Below are positions 54,969 through 62,655 of a DNA stretch of 64,000 nt, piece by piece. Location of the stretch: contig CAZBBA010000008.1 in assembly GCA_964490015.1 (NCBI GenBank), positions 1 to 64,000 on the forward strand, written 5' to 3'. The first letter of the stretch is position 1; every line of letters begins with the position of its first letter. The notes below the pieces were generated by a model. It was not told where the DNA came from. It worked only from the letters and a program-made list of their open reading frames with translations, and made no database searches. Source of the DNA: Perlabentimonas sp964490015 (lineage in GTDB: Bacteria > Bacteroidota > Bacteroidia > Bacteroidales > Tenuifilaceae). The position numbers were made by a program, and so were the translations under genes.

Positions 54969-55105
54969 TGACTATAACATCATGTATAAAACACTGGGGC
55001 GTATGTAGTTAGTTGAAGCATTCTGCCCCGCATCAGCTTTTGTGTCGGCAGACAGGGACGAAGCCCGCAATCCCCAACGTTTCATACATGTAACCGTTGT
55101 GTGTA
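54969..55105 (+). repeat. attC-like recombination site 2
   Basis: This 137-base element starts at TGACTATAAC (54969-54978; 7 of 10 bases complementary to the boundary at 49565) and ends GTTGTGTGTA (55096-55105). Arms CATGTATAAAACACTGGGG (54981-54999) and CCCCAACGTTTCATACATG (55072-55090) pair at 16 of 19 positions. The mismatched arms resemble the bulged stems of attC sites. Confidence 0.5.
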
Positions 55106-55173
55106 AGTTAAAGACTTGAGTCTTGCAAAAGAAGAACTCACAATTTGATAATAAAAAAAGGACAATACGAAAA

Positions 55174-55686
55174 ATGAATATAAAAATTATTGATAACGAT
55201 GTGATTTTTGAAAAATTTTCAGAGGAACATAGAACTTCTGTAATGGATATTTTCAACTATTATATTAAGAACGATTTTTCAGCATATCCTGAAGAAAAAC
55301 TTGAGCTTGATTATTATGACAATTTTTTAACAATATCAAATAAGTACCCTGCATATGCAATTAAAGTAAAGAAAAAAGTAGTTGGATTTTGTTTTCTCAA
55401 CTCTTACAATCCTTTTTCAAGTTTTAAAGAAACTGCACTGATTACATATTTTATCGACAAAGACTTTAAAGGAAAAGGGATTGGTAAAATTGCCCTTCAG
55501 AAACTGGAAATTGAAGCTAAAAAATATGGAATCAAAAACATACTGGCTAATATTGCTTCTGTTAATGAGGAGAGTATTGCTTTTCATTCAAAAAACGGAT
55601 TTGTAAAATGTGGAGAATTTGAAAATATTATTAAAAAGAAGAATAAAGTATTTAATATTATTTGGATGCAAAAGAATTTGGATTAA
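55174..55686 (+). CDS. GNAT-family N-acetyltransferase (cassette 3)
   Basis: This 170-residue acetyltransferase (start ATG at 55174; the frame is open from a TTG at 55123) has KKKVVGFCFLNSY, the acetyl-CoA loop FIDKDFKGKGIGKIALQKLE (Q/R-x-x-G-x-G/A type) and ANIASVNEESIAFHSKNGFVKCGEF. It resembles the phosphinothricin-acetyltransferase branch that modifies amino groups of small molecules. The substrate is not predictable. The gene is AT-rich, has its own cassette boundaries and is in the same direction as the other cassettes. GNAT enzymes are common integron cargo. Confidence 0.88.
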   Translation: MNIKIIDNDVIFEKFSEEHRTSVMDIFNYYIKNDFSAYPEEKLELDYYDNFLTISNKYPAYAIKVKKKVVGFCFLNSYNPFSSFKETALITYFIDKDFKGKGIGKIALQKLEIEAKKYGIKNILANIASVNEESIAFHSKNGFVKCGEFENIIKKKNKVFNIIWMQKNLD

Positions 55687-55695
55687 CAGAAAACC

Positions 55696-55808
55696 TACAC
55701 ACAACAAGGGTTTTAGCCTATCTCGCAGAGCCTTGTAATCGGATGTTCTTTGGTTGATGCCGAGGTCTCTACTTCGTCGAGATGAGACTACATCCCCAAC
55801 TGTTAGCG
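55696..55808 (+). repeat. attC-like recombination site 3
   Basis: This 113-base element starts TACACACAAC (55696-55705), the exact reverse complement of the cassette's own 5' boundary GTTGTGTGTA at 55096-55105, and ends GTTAGCG (55802-55808). Internal pairing includes GGATGT (55741-55746) with ACATCC and GTCTC with GAGAC around an apical loop. Confidence 0.6.
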
Positions 55809-55894
55809 CGGGAGAGACCATCCTACCCAACTACTGCAATCTTATCTTGTCAACTATCACTTCCTAGACAAACTGACACAGGCAACTTGCTAAC
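55802..55894 (+). other. Possible gene-less cassette
   Basis: GTTAGC at 55802-55807 is complementary to GCTAAC at 55889-55894, repeating the cassette boundary rule, but only about 80 bases lie between and no open frame fits. A palindrome ATAGCGC-CTTA-GCGCTAT follows near 55919. The stretch to 56004 holds no other feature. With only six matching bases this assignment is weak. Confidence 0.3.
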
Positions 55895-56004
55895 AAAGAC
55901 TTCAGAAGATAGCGCCTTAGCGCTATACCCTTGAAATATTTTGTGTAATTGATTGAAATGTGGGGGACTTTTACTAAATTCGATATGGAGCATAAAACTG
56001 GTAT

Positions 56005-57405
56005 ATGGCAGCGATTGGGCGATTCGTCAATAATTCTACATTATTTTTTTGGTTGTTTTTGATTGTGAATGCTGTTGGGGTAGATGTTATAGCCCAGCAG
56101 CAGGAAATGGTTAGGGTAACGGTTAACTCTAATGCCGATGCAATAATTTATATTGATGGTACAATTAAAGGATCCACGTCGTGGACAGGGAATGTAGCCG
56201 AAGGGAAGCATAAGATTAGGGTTGAGAAGGAGAACTTCTTTGCGCGCGAGTACGAGATTGTTGTCGTAAAGGGAAGGGAGATGAATATTGACTTAATGCT
56301 TACACCCAAAACGGGAGCAATTGATATTGAAACAGATCCGCCACAGGCTATGATCAGCATAAATGGTCGGTTGTACGGTTTTTCGCCGCGCGTAGTAGCC
56401 GATTTGCCCTATGGTGAGTACGAGGTTGTGGTAGAAAAGCCCGAATATTCGAGGGTTGTGCGAAGGGTTAGGATAAATGATGTAAAACCTGTTAAGCTCG
56501 AACTTTCACTTTACACTGGACGGGAGATCACGTTAAATACAAATCCACAAGGAGCAGAGGTTTACATTGAGCAGGAGCTAAAAGGGGTAACGCCACTTAC
56601 TATTTGGCTTAGATTTGGAACCCATTTGATCCGGTTCGAGAAGAATGGGATGAGCATTGCCGAGAAACTGGTTGTAGCCCAGTCGAGCCGAAAAAGCATT
56701 ACCTACGATTTAAGGTCGACCAATGATCCGTTCGAAAACCAAATGGTGTTTGTAAAAGGCGGAACTTTCCGCATGGGCGACAATTTTGGCGATGGCAACA
56801 AGGAGGAGAAACCCGTTCATCAGGTTACTGTAAACGATTTTTATATCAGCAAATATGAGGTAACACAGGCGCAATGGACACTGATAATGGGAAGTAACCC
56901 AAGCCATTTTGCAGGCTGCGACGACTGTCCGGTTGAAAGGGTTAGCTGGTTAGAGGCACAAGATTATATAGCAAAGCTCAACGAGTTAACGCAAAAACGT
57001 TACCGATTACCCACCGAGGCAGAGTGGGAGTATGCAGCCCGAGGAGGGCAGGAGAGTAGAGGGTTTCGCTATGCAGGCAGGAATAATATCAACTTTGTGG
57101 CCTGGTATTCGGGGAACAGTGGCAATCGCACACATCCTGTAGGAAAGATGGAGCCCAACGAGTTAGGACTTTACGATATGAGTGGAAATGTATGGGAATG
57201 GACTTACGATTGGTTCGATTTTTACACCGATTCCCCAACACCCCAGATAAATCCTAAGGGGCCTGATTACGGAGATTTTAGGATTGTAAGAGGTGGAAGC
57301 TGGTATGGGTATATTGGGGGTAGCAGAGTTGCTTGCAGAGGTAGCGATGACCCCAGCAACAAGCGTAGCTACATTGGATTGAGGTTGGTTTTATCGGCTG
57401 AGTAG
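56005..57405 (+). CDS. PEGA-domain and SUMF1/formylglycine-generating-enzyme-like protein
   Basis: This 466-residue exported protein has a signal peptide (LFFWLFLIVNAVGVDVIAQ). Two or three PEGA repeats follow (VTVNSNADAIIYIDGTIKGSTSW, IDIETDPPQAMISINGRLYGFSP, ITLNTNPQGAEVYIEQELKGVTP; residues about 35-240). The C-terminal SUMF1 domain has FVKGGTFRMGD, KYEVTQAQWTLIMG, RLPTEAEWEYAARGG, YDMSGNVWEWTYDWFD and IVRGGSW. Only one cysteine lies near the FGE active region (SRVACRGSDD), so true formylglycine-generating activity is doubtful. Many Bacteroidota homologues act as surface-binding modules. It lies just after the cassette region and before ackA. Confidence 0.88.
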   Translation: MAAIGRFVNNSTLFFWLFLIVNAVGVDVIAQQQEMVRVTVNSNADAIIYIDGTIKGSTSWTGNVAEGKHKIRVEKENFFAREYEIVVVKGREMNIDLMLTPKTGAIDIETDPPQAMISINGRLYGFSPRVVADLPYGEYEVVVEKPEYSRVVRRVRINDVKPVKLELSLYTGREITLNTNPQGAEVYIEQELKGVTPLTIWLRFGTHLIRFEKNGMSIAEKLVVAQSSRKSITYDLRSTNDPFENQMVFVKGGTFRMGDNFGDGNKEEKPVHQVTVNDFYISKYEVTQAQWTLIMGSNPSHFAGCDDCPVERVSWLEAQDYIAKLNELTQKRYRLPTEAEWEYAARGGQESRGFRYAGRNNINFVAWYSGNSGNRTHPVGKMEPNELGLYDMSGNVWEWTYDWFDFYTDSPTPQINPKGPDYGDFRIVRGGSWYGYIGGSRVACRGSDDPSNKRSYIGLRLVLSAE

Positions 57406-57512
57406 GAGAGCGAAAAAATGATGTTTTTAATCATTGTTCTAAAACACCAAGCTTGGCTAAAAGCCTAATAATTGCAACTTTCTCAAAATGAATTGGAAGA
57501 AAAACATTTGAG

Positions 57513-57567
57513 TTGTGAATTTTCTAACAACCAGACTTTCGGTTTAGGATGTTTTTTCGTAGTTTTG
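57513..57567 (+). promoter_or_regulatory. Rex-like box and promoter upstream of ackA-ptb-buk
   Basis: TTGTGAATTTTCTAACAA (57513-57530) fits the Rex dyad TTGTGAA/TTGTTAA-N4-TTAACAA with one clear mismatch. Downstream, TTTC (57537-57540), a 19-base spacer and TAGTTTTG (57560-57567) fit a near-consensus TTTG-N19-TAnnTTTG promoter. The operator would lie just upstream of the -33 element. Transcription would start near 57574, about 50 bases before the ackA start, which excludes the longer frame from 57569. Confidence 0.55.
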
Positions 57568-57622
57568 GGTGTTCAAATCAAGAAACTTAAGTATTTGTAA
57601 ATCAAACAATAAAATTACTCCA

Positions 57623-58834
57623 ATGATTGTTCTTGTACTAAACTGTGGCAGCTCGTCGATTAAGTATCAGGTTATCGACATGTGTGAAAAAGAAAAACTC
57701 CTAGCAAAAGGGATCGTTGAGCGTATCGGCCTCACCGATGGAATACTAACCCATAAACCCGAGGGCAAAGAGCGCTACGAGGTGATCAAGGATATTCCTG
57801 ACCACACAGTTGGGATTAACCTAATCCTAAAAGCCTTGGTTGATAAGGATCATGGCATCATTAAAAGCCTCGACGATATTAAAGCCGTAGGACACCGTGT
57901 TGCTCACGGAGGCGAGTTTTTTACGGAGAGCAGTCTAATTGACGAGAGGGTAAAGATGGAGATTGAAAAGTGTATTGAGTTGGCTCCGCTTCACAACCCT
58001 GCCAACCTGAAGGGAATAATATCCATGGAGAACTTACTACCAGGTGTTCCTCAGGTTGCTGTTTTCGACACATCGTTCCACCAAAGTATGCCTAAGCATG
58101 CTTACCTATACGCGATTCCCTACGAGTACTACGAGAATTTGAAAATTCGTAAGTATGGTTTTCATGGTACTAGCCACAAGTTTGTTGCAAAAAAAGCATG
58201 CAAAATGCTTGGAGTAGACTTTGAGAAAAGCCGAATTATTACGTGCCACCTTGGTAATGGAGCGTCCATTGCAGCCATCAAAAATGGTAAATCGGTTGAT
58301 ACATCCATGGGCTTTACCCCCGTTGACGGTTTAATAATGGGTACCCGCTGCGGGAGTATCGACCCAGGCGTACTGCTTTACATTGCCGAACGCGAGAATT
58401 TAAACTTTAAAGGCATTAGTGACCTAATAAATAAGAAAAGTGGTGTGGCTGGTATTTCTGGCCTATCGTCGGATATGCGCGACCTTGAGAATGCTGCAGC
58501 CGAAGGACACGAGTTGGCTAAGCTTGCCCTTGAGATGTATTTTTACCGGGTTAAGCAATATATCGGATCATATGCCGCTGCAATGGAGGGTGTAGATCTG
58601 ATTATTTTTACCGGCGGTATTGGCGAGAACGACAGCGTGCTTCGCGAGCATGTTTCTTCATCGATGGCCTTTATGGGTGTTGATTTTGATGCTGAGGCAA
58701 ACCGTGGGGTTCGCGGTAAGGACAAACTCCTTACTAAACCCGATTCCAAAGTAAAAGTTATGGCCATTACCACAAACGAGGAGTTGGTTATTGCATCCGA
58801 TACAGCAGCAATTGTGGCTAAATCAAAGAAATAG
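57623..58834 (+). CDS. ackA: Acetate kinase
   Basis: This 403-residue ASKHA-family kinase makes ATP and acetate from acetyl phosphate. It starts MIVLVLNCGSSSIKYQVID and has VGHRVAHGGEFF, VFDTSFHQSMP, YGFHGTSHKFVA, THLGNGAS-type loop CHLGNGASIAAI, TCGSIDPG-type RCGSIDPGVLLY and FTGGIGEN, matching all conserved acetate kinase signatures. The start at 57623 was chosen by homology and by promoter position. It begins an operon with ptb and buk. A phosphotransacetylase gene (pta) is not adjacent. Confidence 0.95.
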   Translation: MIVLVLNCGSSSIKYQVIDMCEKEKLLAKGIVERIGLTDGILTHKPEGKERYEVIKDIPDHTVGINLILKALVDKDHGIIKSLDDIKAVGHRVAHGGEFFTESSLIDERVKMEIEKCIELAPLHNPANLKGIISMENLLPGVPQVAVFDTSFHQSMPKHAYLYAIPYEYYENLKIRKYGFHGTSHKFVAKKACKMLGVDFEKSRIITCHLGNGASIAAIKNGKSVDTSMGFTPVDGLIMGTRCGSIDPGVLLYIAERENLNFKGISDLINKKSGVAGISGLSSDMRDLENAAAEGHELAKLALEMYFYRVKQYIGSYAAAMEGVDLIIFTGGIGENDSVLREHVSSSMAFMGVDFDAEANRGVRGKDKLLTKPDSKVKVMAITTNEELVIASDTAAIVAKSKK

Positions 58835-58881
58835 GTAGACAAATTTATTCGATTAAATAACAACTATAATCATATAATACG

Positions 58882-59787
58882 ATGACTATAACAAAACTTG
58901 ACCAGCTTTTTGACGTGCTTAGAAGCAAACCCAAAAAGCGTTTAGTAGCGGCTTTTGCAAACGACGACCACACCATTGAAGCCGTTAGCATGGCTGTTGA
59001 TATGGGACTAGTTGAGGCTACCCTGGTTGGCGATGAGGCAACAATTAAGAGTGTGTGCGCCAAGCATAATATCGATCCCTCGAAGTTTAAACTGGTTCAG
59101 GAAAACGACGAGATGAAAGCTGCTTCCAAAGCAGTTGAACTGATTAACAACGGCGAAGGTGATGTACTGATGAAGGGGTTGGTTAGCACCGACAAGTACA
59201 TGCGCGCAATCCTGAATAAGGAAAAAGGATTACTTCCTCCCAAGGCGGTTCTAAGCCACGTAACAGTTGTTCAGGTACCTACTTATCATAAGCTGATTAT
59301 TGTGGGTGATGTGGCCATTATTCCTGCTCCAGACCTAAACCAAAAGGTTGCCATCACAAACTACCTAATTCAAACAGCACATTCATTAGGAATTGCTAAA
59401 CCCAAGGTAGCTTTACTTGCTGCAACCGAGCAGGTGTCGGCGGCCATGCCCGCTTGCGTAGATGCAACAATTATCTCAAAGATGGGCGATCGTGGTCAGA
59501 TCAAGGGCGCTATTATTGATGGTCCCTTGGCTCTTGATGTTGCTATTGATGCCGAATCGGCACAAATTAAGAAGCTTACTGGCGAGGTGGCCGGTGATGC
59601 CGATTGTATTTTGTTCCCCAATATCGAGAGCGGAAACGTATTCTTTAAGGCGTGTACAAAATTGGCTAAGGGTGAACTAGGCGCTATGGTAATGGGAGCA
59701 AAAGTTCCCTGCGTACTAACATCGCGTGGCGATAGTGTTCAGTCGAAAATGTACTCAATTGCCCTTGCTGCCAACGCAGCCAAGTAG
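58882..59787 (+). CDS. ptb: Phosphate butyryltransferase (Ptb-type acyltransferase)
   Basis: This 301-residue phosphate acyltransferase family member (PTA_PTB) exchanges CoA for phosphate on butyryl-CoA or related acyl-CoAs. Signatures are VAAFANDDHTIEAVSMAVDMGLVEATLVGDE, GEGDVLMKGLVSTDKYMRAILNKEKGL and IPAPDLNQKVAITNYLIQTA, then DGPLALDVAIDAESA and IFPNIESGNVFFK-type FPNIESGNVFFKAC. Its length and the neighbouring butyrate kinase support Ptb rather than Pta. Branched-chain acyl-CoA substrates from amino-acid fermentation are possible. Confidence 0.9.
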   Translation: MTITKLDQLFDVLRSKPKKRLVAAFANDDHTIEAVSMAVDMGLVEATLVGDEATIKSVCAKHNIDPSKFKLVQENDEMKAASKAVELINNGEGDVLMKGLVSTDKYMRAILNKEKGLLPPKAVLSHVTVVQVPTYHKLIIVGDVAIIPAPDLNQKVAITNYLIQTAHSLGIAKPKVALLAATEQVSAAMPACVDATIISKMGDRGQIKGAIIDGPLALDVAIDAESAQIKKLTGEVAGDADCILFPNIESGNVFFKACTKLAKGELGAMVMGAKVPCVLTSRGDSVQSKMYSIALAANAAK

Positions 59788-59804
59788 GCCGAAATTATTC
59801 TGTC

Positions 59805-60881
59805 ATGGAAGAATTTAAGATACTAGCCATTAACCCAGGCTCAACATCAACCAAGGTAGCGGTTTACCGCAATGCCAAATCGGTGTTCTTGAAAACCATT
59901 AGGCATAACTCCGAGGAGTTGATGCGTTACCCCAGGATTACTGACCAGTTCGAATTTCGCAAGGAGATTATACTAAAAGAGCTGAAGGAGGCTGAGATCG
60001 ACATTAATAAGATATCGGCTGTGGTAGGCCGTGGAGGACTTATTAAGCCCATCGAGTCGGGGGTTTACTTTGTGAACGACCGGATGAAGCAAGACCTCAG
60101 AGACTGTATTAGAGGTGAGCATGCCAGCAACCTGGGGGCTTTAATTGCCGATGATATTGCCCGTAGCCTTCCCAACGCCAAGGCATATATTGCCGATCCA
60201 GTAGTGGTTGATGAGCTTCAGGATGTAGCCCGTATTTCGGGACATCCAAAGTTTGAGCGCGTTTCAATTTTCCACGCCTTAAATCAAAAAGCTATTGCCC
60301 GTCAGTATGCCAAAAGTTTGGACAGGAAGTACGAGGAGCTAAATCTAATTGTAGCTCATTTGGGTGGCGGAATTTCGGTTGGGGCTCACCTGAAGGGTAG
60401 GGTTGTTGATGTTAATAATGCCCTTGATGGCGAAGGGCCATTCTCACCCGAACGCGCGGGTACTGTTCCTGCAGGTCAACTGGCAAAACTTTGCTTTAGC
60501 GGTGAGGTTACCTGCGATGAGGTTAGAAAGATGCTAACTGGACAAGGAGGCCTTGTTGCTCATGCAGGTACAAACGACGCCTATGAAATAGAGATGAAGG
60601 CTAAAGCAGGAGACAAAAAAGCAATTTTGATTCAGGATGCCATGTCGTATAATATTGCCAAGCATATTGGACAAATGGCCGTAGTTTTAAAGGGTGAAGT
60701 AGATGGAATAATTCTAACAGGAGGCATTGCACATAATCCTTACCTTGTGGACTATGTTAAGGATATGGTTGGGTTTATCGGACCAGTAGTTGTTTATCCT
60801 GGTGAGGATGAGATGCAGGCGCTGTCAATGAATGCGCTGATGGCTCTTCGAGGCGATGTACTGCCCCGCGATTACAAGTAA
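59805..60881 (+). CDS. buk: Butyrate kinase
   Basis: This 358-residue kinase converts butyryl or branched acyl phosphate to the acid with ATP formation. Motifs are ILAINPGSTSTKVAVYRN, VGRGGLIKPIESGVYFVND, VADPVVVDEL-type ADPVVVDELQDVARISGHP, VAHLGGGISVGAH, NALDGEGPFSPERAGTVPAGQL and IILTGGIAHNPYL, all typical of Buk. It starts 17 bases after ptb. With ptb it forms the ATP-yielding end of butyrate or branched-chain fatty-acid fermentation. A strong terminator follows. Confidence 0.95.
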   Translation: MEEFKILAINPGSTSTKVAVYRNAKSVFLKTIRHNSEELMRYPRITDQFEFRKEIILKELKEAEIDINKISAVVGRGGLIKPIESGVYFVNDRMKQDLRDCIRGEHASNLGALIADDIARSLPNAKAYIADPVVVDELQDVARISGHPKFERVSIFHALNQKAIARQYAKSLDRKYEELNLIVAHLGGGISVGAHLKGRVVDVNNALDGEGPFSPERAGTVPAGQLAKLCFSGEVTCDEVRKMLTGQGGLVAHAGTNDAYEIEMKAKAGDKKAILIQDAMSYNIAKHIGQMAVVLKGEVDGIILTGGIAHNPYLVDYVKDMVGFIGPVVVYPGEDEMQALSMNALMALRGDVLPRDYK

Positions 60882-60908
60882 ATCTAATACATTAGACAAT
60901 AGAATAAG

Positions 60909-60940
60909 AAAATGCCCGAGCTTTCGGGCATTTTTTGTAA
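60909..60940 (+). terminator. Rho-independent terminator after buk
   Basis: AAAATGCCCGA (60909-60919) and TCGGGCATTTT (60924-60934) form an 11-base stem with loop GCTT, and the T run continues to about 60936. This is a textbook intrinsic terminator for the ackA-ptb-buk operon. Confidence 0.9.
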
Positions 60941-60974
60941 TTTTAGGGTACTATAAACCATAACATTTTGAAGC

Positions 60975-61664
60975 ATGAAAACCTTAAGATTCTTACCTCT
61001 ACTGTTTTTATTCCCCTTAGTGTTGACTAGCTGTGAGACTCCATCGTTAGGTGATTCAACTCAAAATCTCGAGGGAAAACTTCCTGCCCCAGCCACAAAG
61101 GGGAAAATTTCGCTCAACCAAACCTTAAACCAACGTCAATCTGTGCGTCAGTTTCAGGATGTGCCCATTTCCATTGAGCAGCTATCGCAGTTACTTTGGG
61201 CGGCTCAGGGTATAACCCATAGCTGGGGAGAACGCAAGTTTAGAACTGCGCCCTCGGCTGGAGCCACATATCCTTTCGAACTGCAGGTATTTACAGCAAG
61301 CGGAGGATATAAATATAACAACCTTGACCATAGCTTAACAAAAACCTTTGATAAGGATATTCGAAAAGAGTTATCTGCTGCATCTTTAGGCCAAACAGCG
61401 GTTAGCGATGCACCTGCAGTTTTTGTTCTCACCTATTTCCTCGAAAGGACTGCGCAACGATATGGCGATCGCGCTTACCGGTACGTATGTATTGAGGCTG
61501 GCCATATTGCCCAAAATATACATTTAATGGCTGTTGCACTGGGTTTAGGTTCGGTTCCCGTTGGGGCATTTACCGATGTAGATATTTCGGGGATTCTCAA
61601 GTGCGAGGAAGGCGAGGAACCGCTATACATTATCCCAGTAGGTTATGCGGTAGAAGGTGAGTAG
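60975..61664 (+). CDS. SagB-type nitroreductase-fold lipoprotein
   Basis: This 229-residue flavin-binding nitroreductase-fold protein has a lipoprotein signal (FLFPLVLTSCET, lipidated Cys 20). Family features are LNQRQSVRQFQDVPISIEQLSQLLWAAQGIT, RTAPSAGATYPFELQVF, and near the end CIEAGHIAQNIHLMAVALGLGSVPVGAFTD, typical of SagB/ThcOx-like oxidoreductases that use FMN. No peptide-modification partner genes are nearby, so it is probably a stand-alone periplasmic nitroreductase-like enzyme. It follows the buk terminator and so has its own promoter. Confidence 0.88.
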   Translation: MKTLRFLPLLFLFPLVLTSCETPSLGDSTQNLEGKLPAPATKGKISLNQTLNQRQSVRQFQDVPISIEQLSQLLWAAQGITHSWGERKFRTAPSAGATYPFELQVFTASGGYKYNNLDHSLTKTFDKDIRKELSAASLGQTAVSDAPAVFVLTYFLERTAQRYGDRAYRYVCIEAGHIAQNIHLMAVALGLGSVPVGAFTDVDISGILKCEEGEEPLYIIPVGYAVEGE

Positions 61665-61716
61665 AGATTTGACATTTATGGTTAAATTGATATCTGTAAT
61701 GAAATAGTGAACACAG

Positions 61717-61864
61717 AAACACGACTTGTCCCGCCAGAGGCGGGGGTGACACTGAGGAATTTTTAAGTACATTATTTTAATTTGAGATTGACCTGACAAA
61801 TTTAACACAGAGCGCACAGAGTTTTTCGGCTGTTTTGCCCCGCCAAAGGCGGGGCAAAACAGCC
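61717..61864. repeat. CCCGCC element and 17-bp perfect hairpin
   Basis: At 61717-61752 there is a copy of the CTTGTCCCGCCAGAGGCGGG-GTGACACTGAGG repeat that also occurs near 33.9 and 48.5 kb. At 61828-61864 arms GGCTGTTTTGCCCCGCC and GGCGGGGCAAAACAGCC pair perfectly over 17 bases around AAA. The rest of the 279-base gap has no gene. Confidence 0.7.
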
Positions 61865-61943
61865 CAGAGTTCCTTAAATAGCAAGAAAAAATTAAATGCA
61901 TTTTAACTTTGAAATGACATCAAATTATAACTAATCGTTTTAA

Positions 61944-62651
61944 ATGACAGGTAATCTATATCTTATACCCACAACGCTGGGTGGGGATGATCTAAATCAG
62001 GTAATTCCTGCCTACGTGGTTGAAATAACTCGAAGCATAAAACATTTTATAGTGGAGGATATTCGCACCGCAAGGCGATATCTTTCGCGACTGGGAATGC
62101 CTGTGGCAATTGACGAGCTTAGTTTTAGTGAGCTAAATGAGCATACGCCAAATGAGGATGTAAGTGGTTTGCTAAAGCCATTGTTCAATGGAGAACCGGT
62201 TGGATTGCTTTCCGAAGCAGGAGTGCCTGCAGTTGCCGATCCCGGCGCAACATTAGTGTCGTTGGCCCATGTAAAGGGAGTACGCGTGATTCCATTAACG
62301 GGCCCAAGTTCAATAATCCTCTCGGTTATGGGAAGTGGGTTAAATGGTCAAAACTTTGCATTTGTGGGGTATTTACCTATTCAACTAAACGACAGGCAGA
62401 AGCGAATAAAGCAGCTGGAGCAACGATCAAGAGATGAGCGACAAACCCAATTCTTTATTGAAACTCCATATAGAAACAACAAGTTGCTGGAGGCACTAAT
62501 CCAATCGCTACAGCCCGAAACCCTTTTGCATATTTCATCCGATTTAACTCTTCCTACAGAATTTGTTGTCACAAAAAGAATAAAGGAGTGGAAAGCAAAA
62601 ATGCCCGACCTGCATAAGCGGCCGAGCATTTTTGGTATTCAGTCGTTCTAG
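61944..62651 (+). CDS. RsmI-like SAM-dependent methyltransferase
   Basis: This 235-residue tetrapyrrole-methylase-fold protein is of the RsmI/YraL group, which 2'-O-methylates C1402 of 16S rRNA. Signatures are GNLYLIPTTLGGDDL, GLLSEAGVPAVADPGATLVSLAHVKGVRVIPLTGPSSIILSVMGSGLNGQNFAFVGYLP and FFIETPYRN. It is about 45 residues shorter than E. coli RsmI, lacking the C-terminal part, and LSEAGVPAVADPG differs slightly from the usual SDAGTPGISDPG. Bacteroidota often hold this shorter paralogue beside a full RsmI, so its target may differ. A hairpin (AAAAATGC ... GCATTTTT, 62597-62633) lies inside its 3' end and may act as terminator. Confidence 0.82.
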   Translation: MTGNLYLIPTTLGGDDLNQVIPAYVVEITRSIKHFIVEDIRTARRYLSRLGMPVAIDELSFSELNEHTPNEDVSGLLKPLFNGEPVGLLSEAGVPAVADPGATLVSLAHVKGVRVIPLTGPSSIILSVMGSGLNGQNFAFVGYLPIQLNDRQKRIKQLEQRSRDERQTQFFIETPYRNNKLLEALIQSLQPETLLHISSDLTLPTEFVVTKRIKEWKAKMPDLHKRPSIFGIQSF

Positions 62652-62655
62652 AAAT

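Noticed and set aside
62597..62633. Firm intrinsic terminator call for the RsmI-like gene
   Set aside because: The hairpin lies inside the coding sequence with an imperfect stem, so it is only mentioned in the gene entry.
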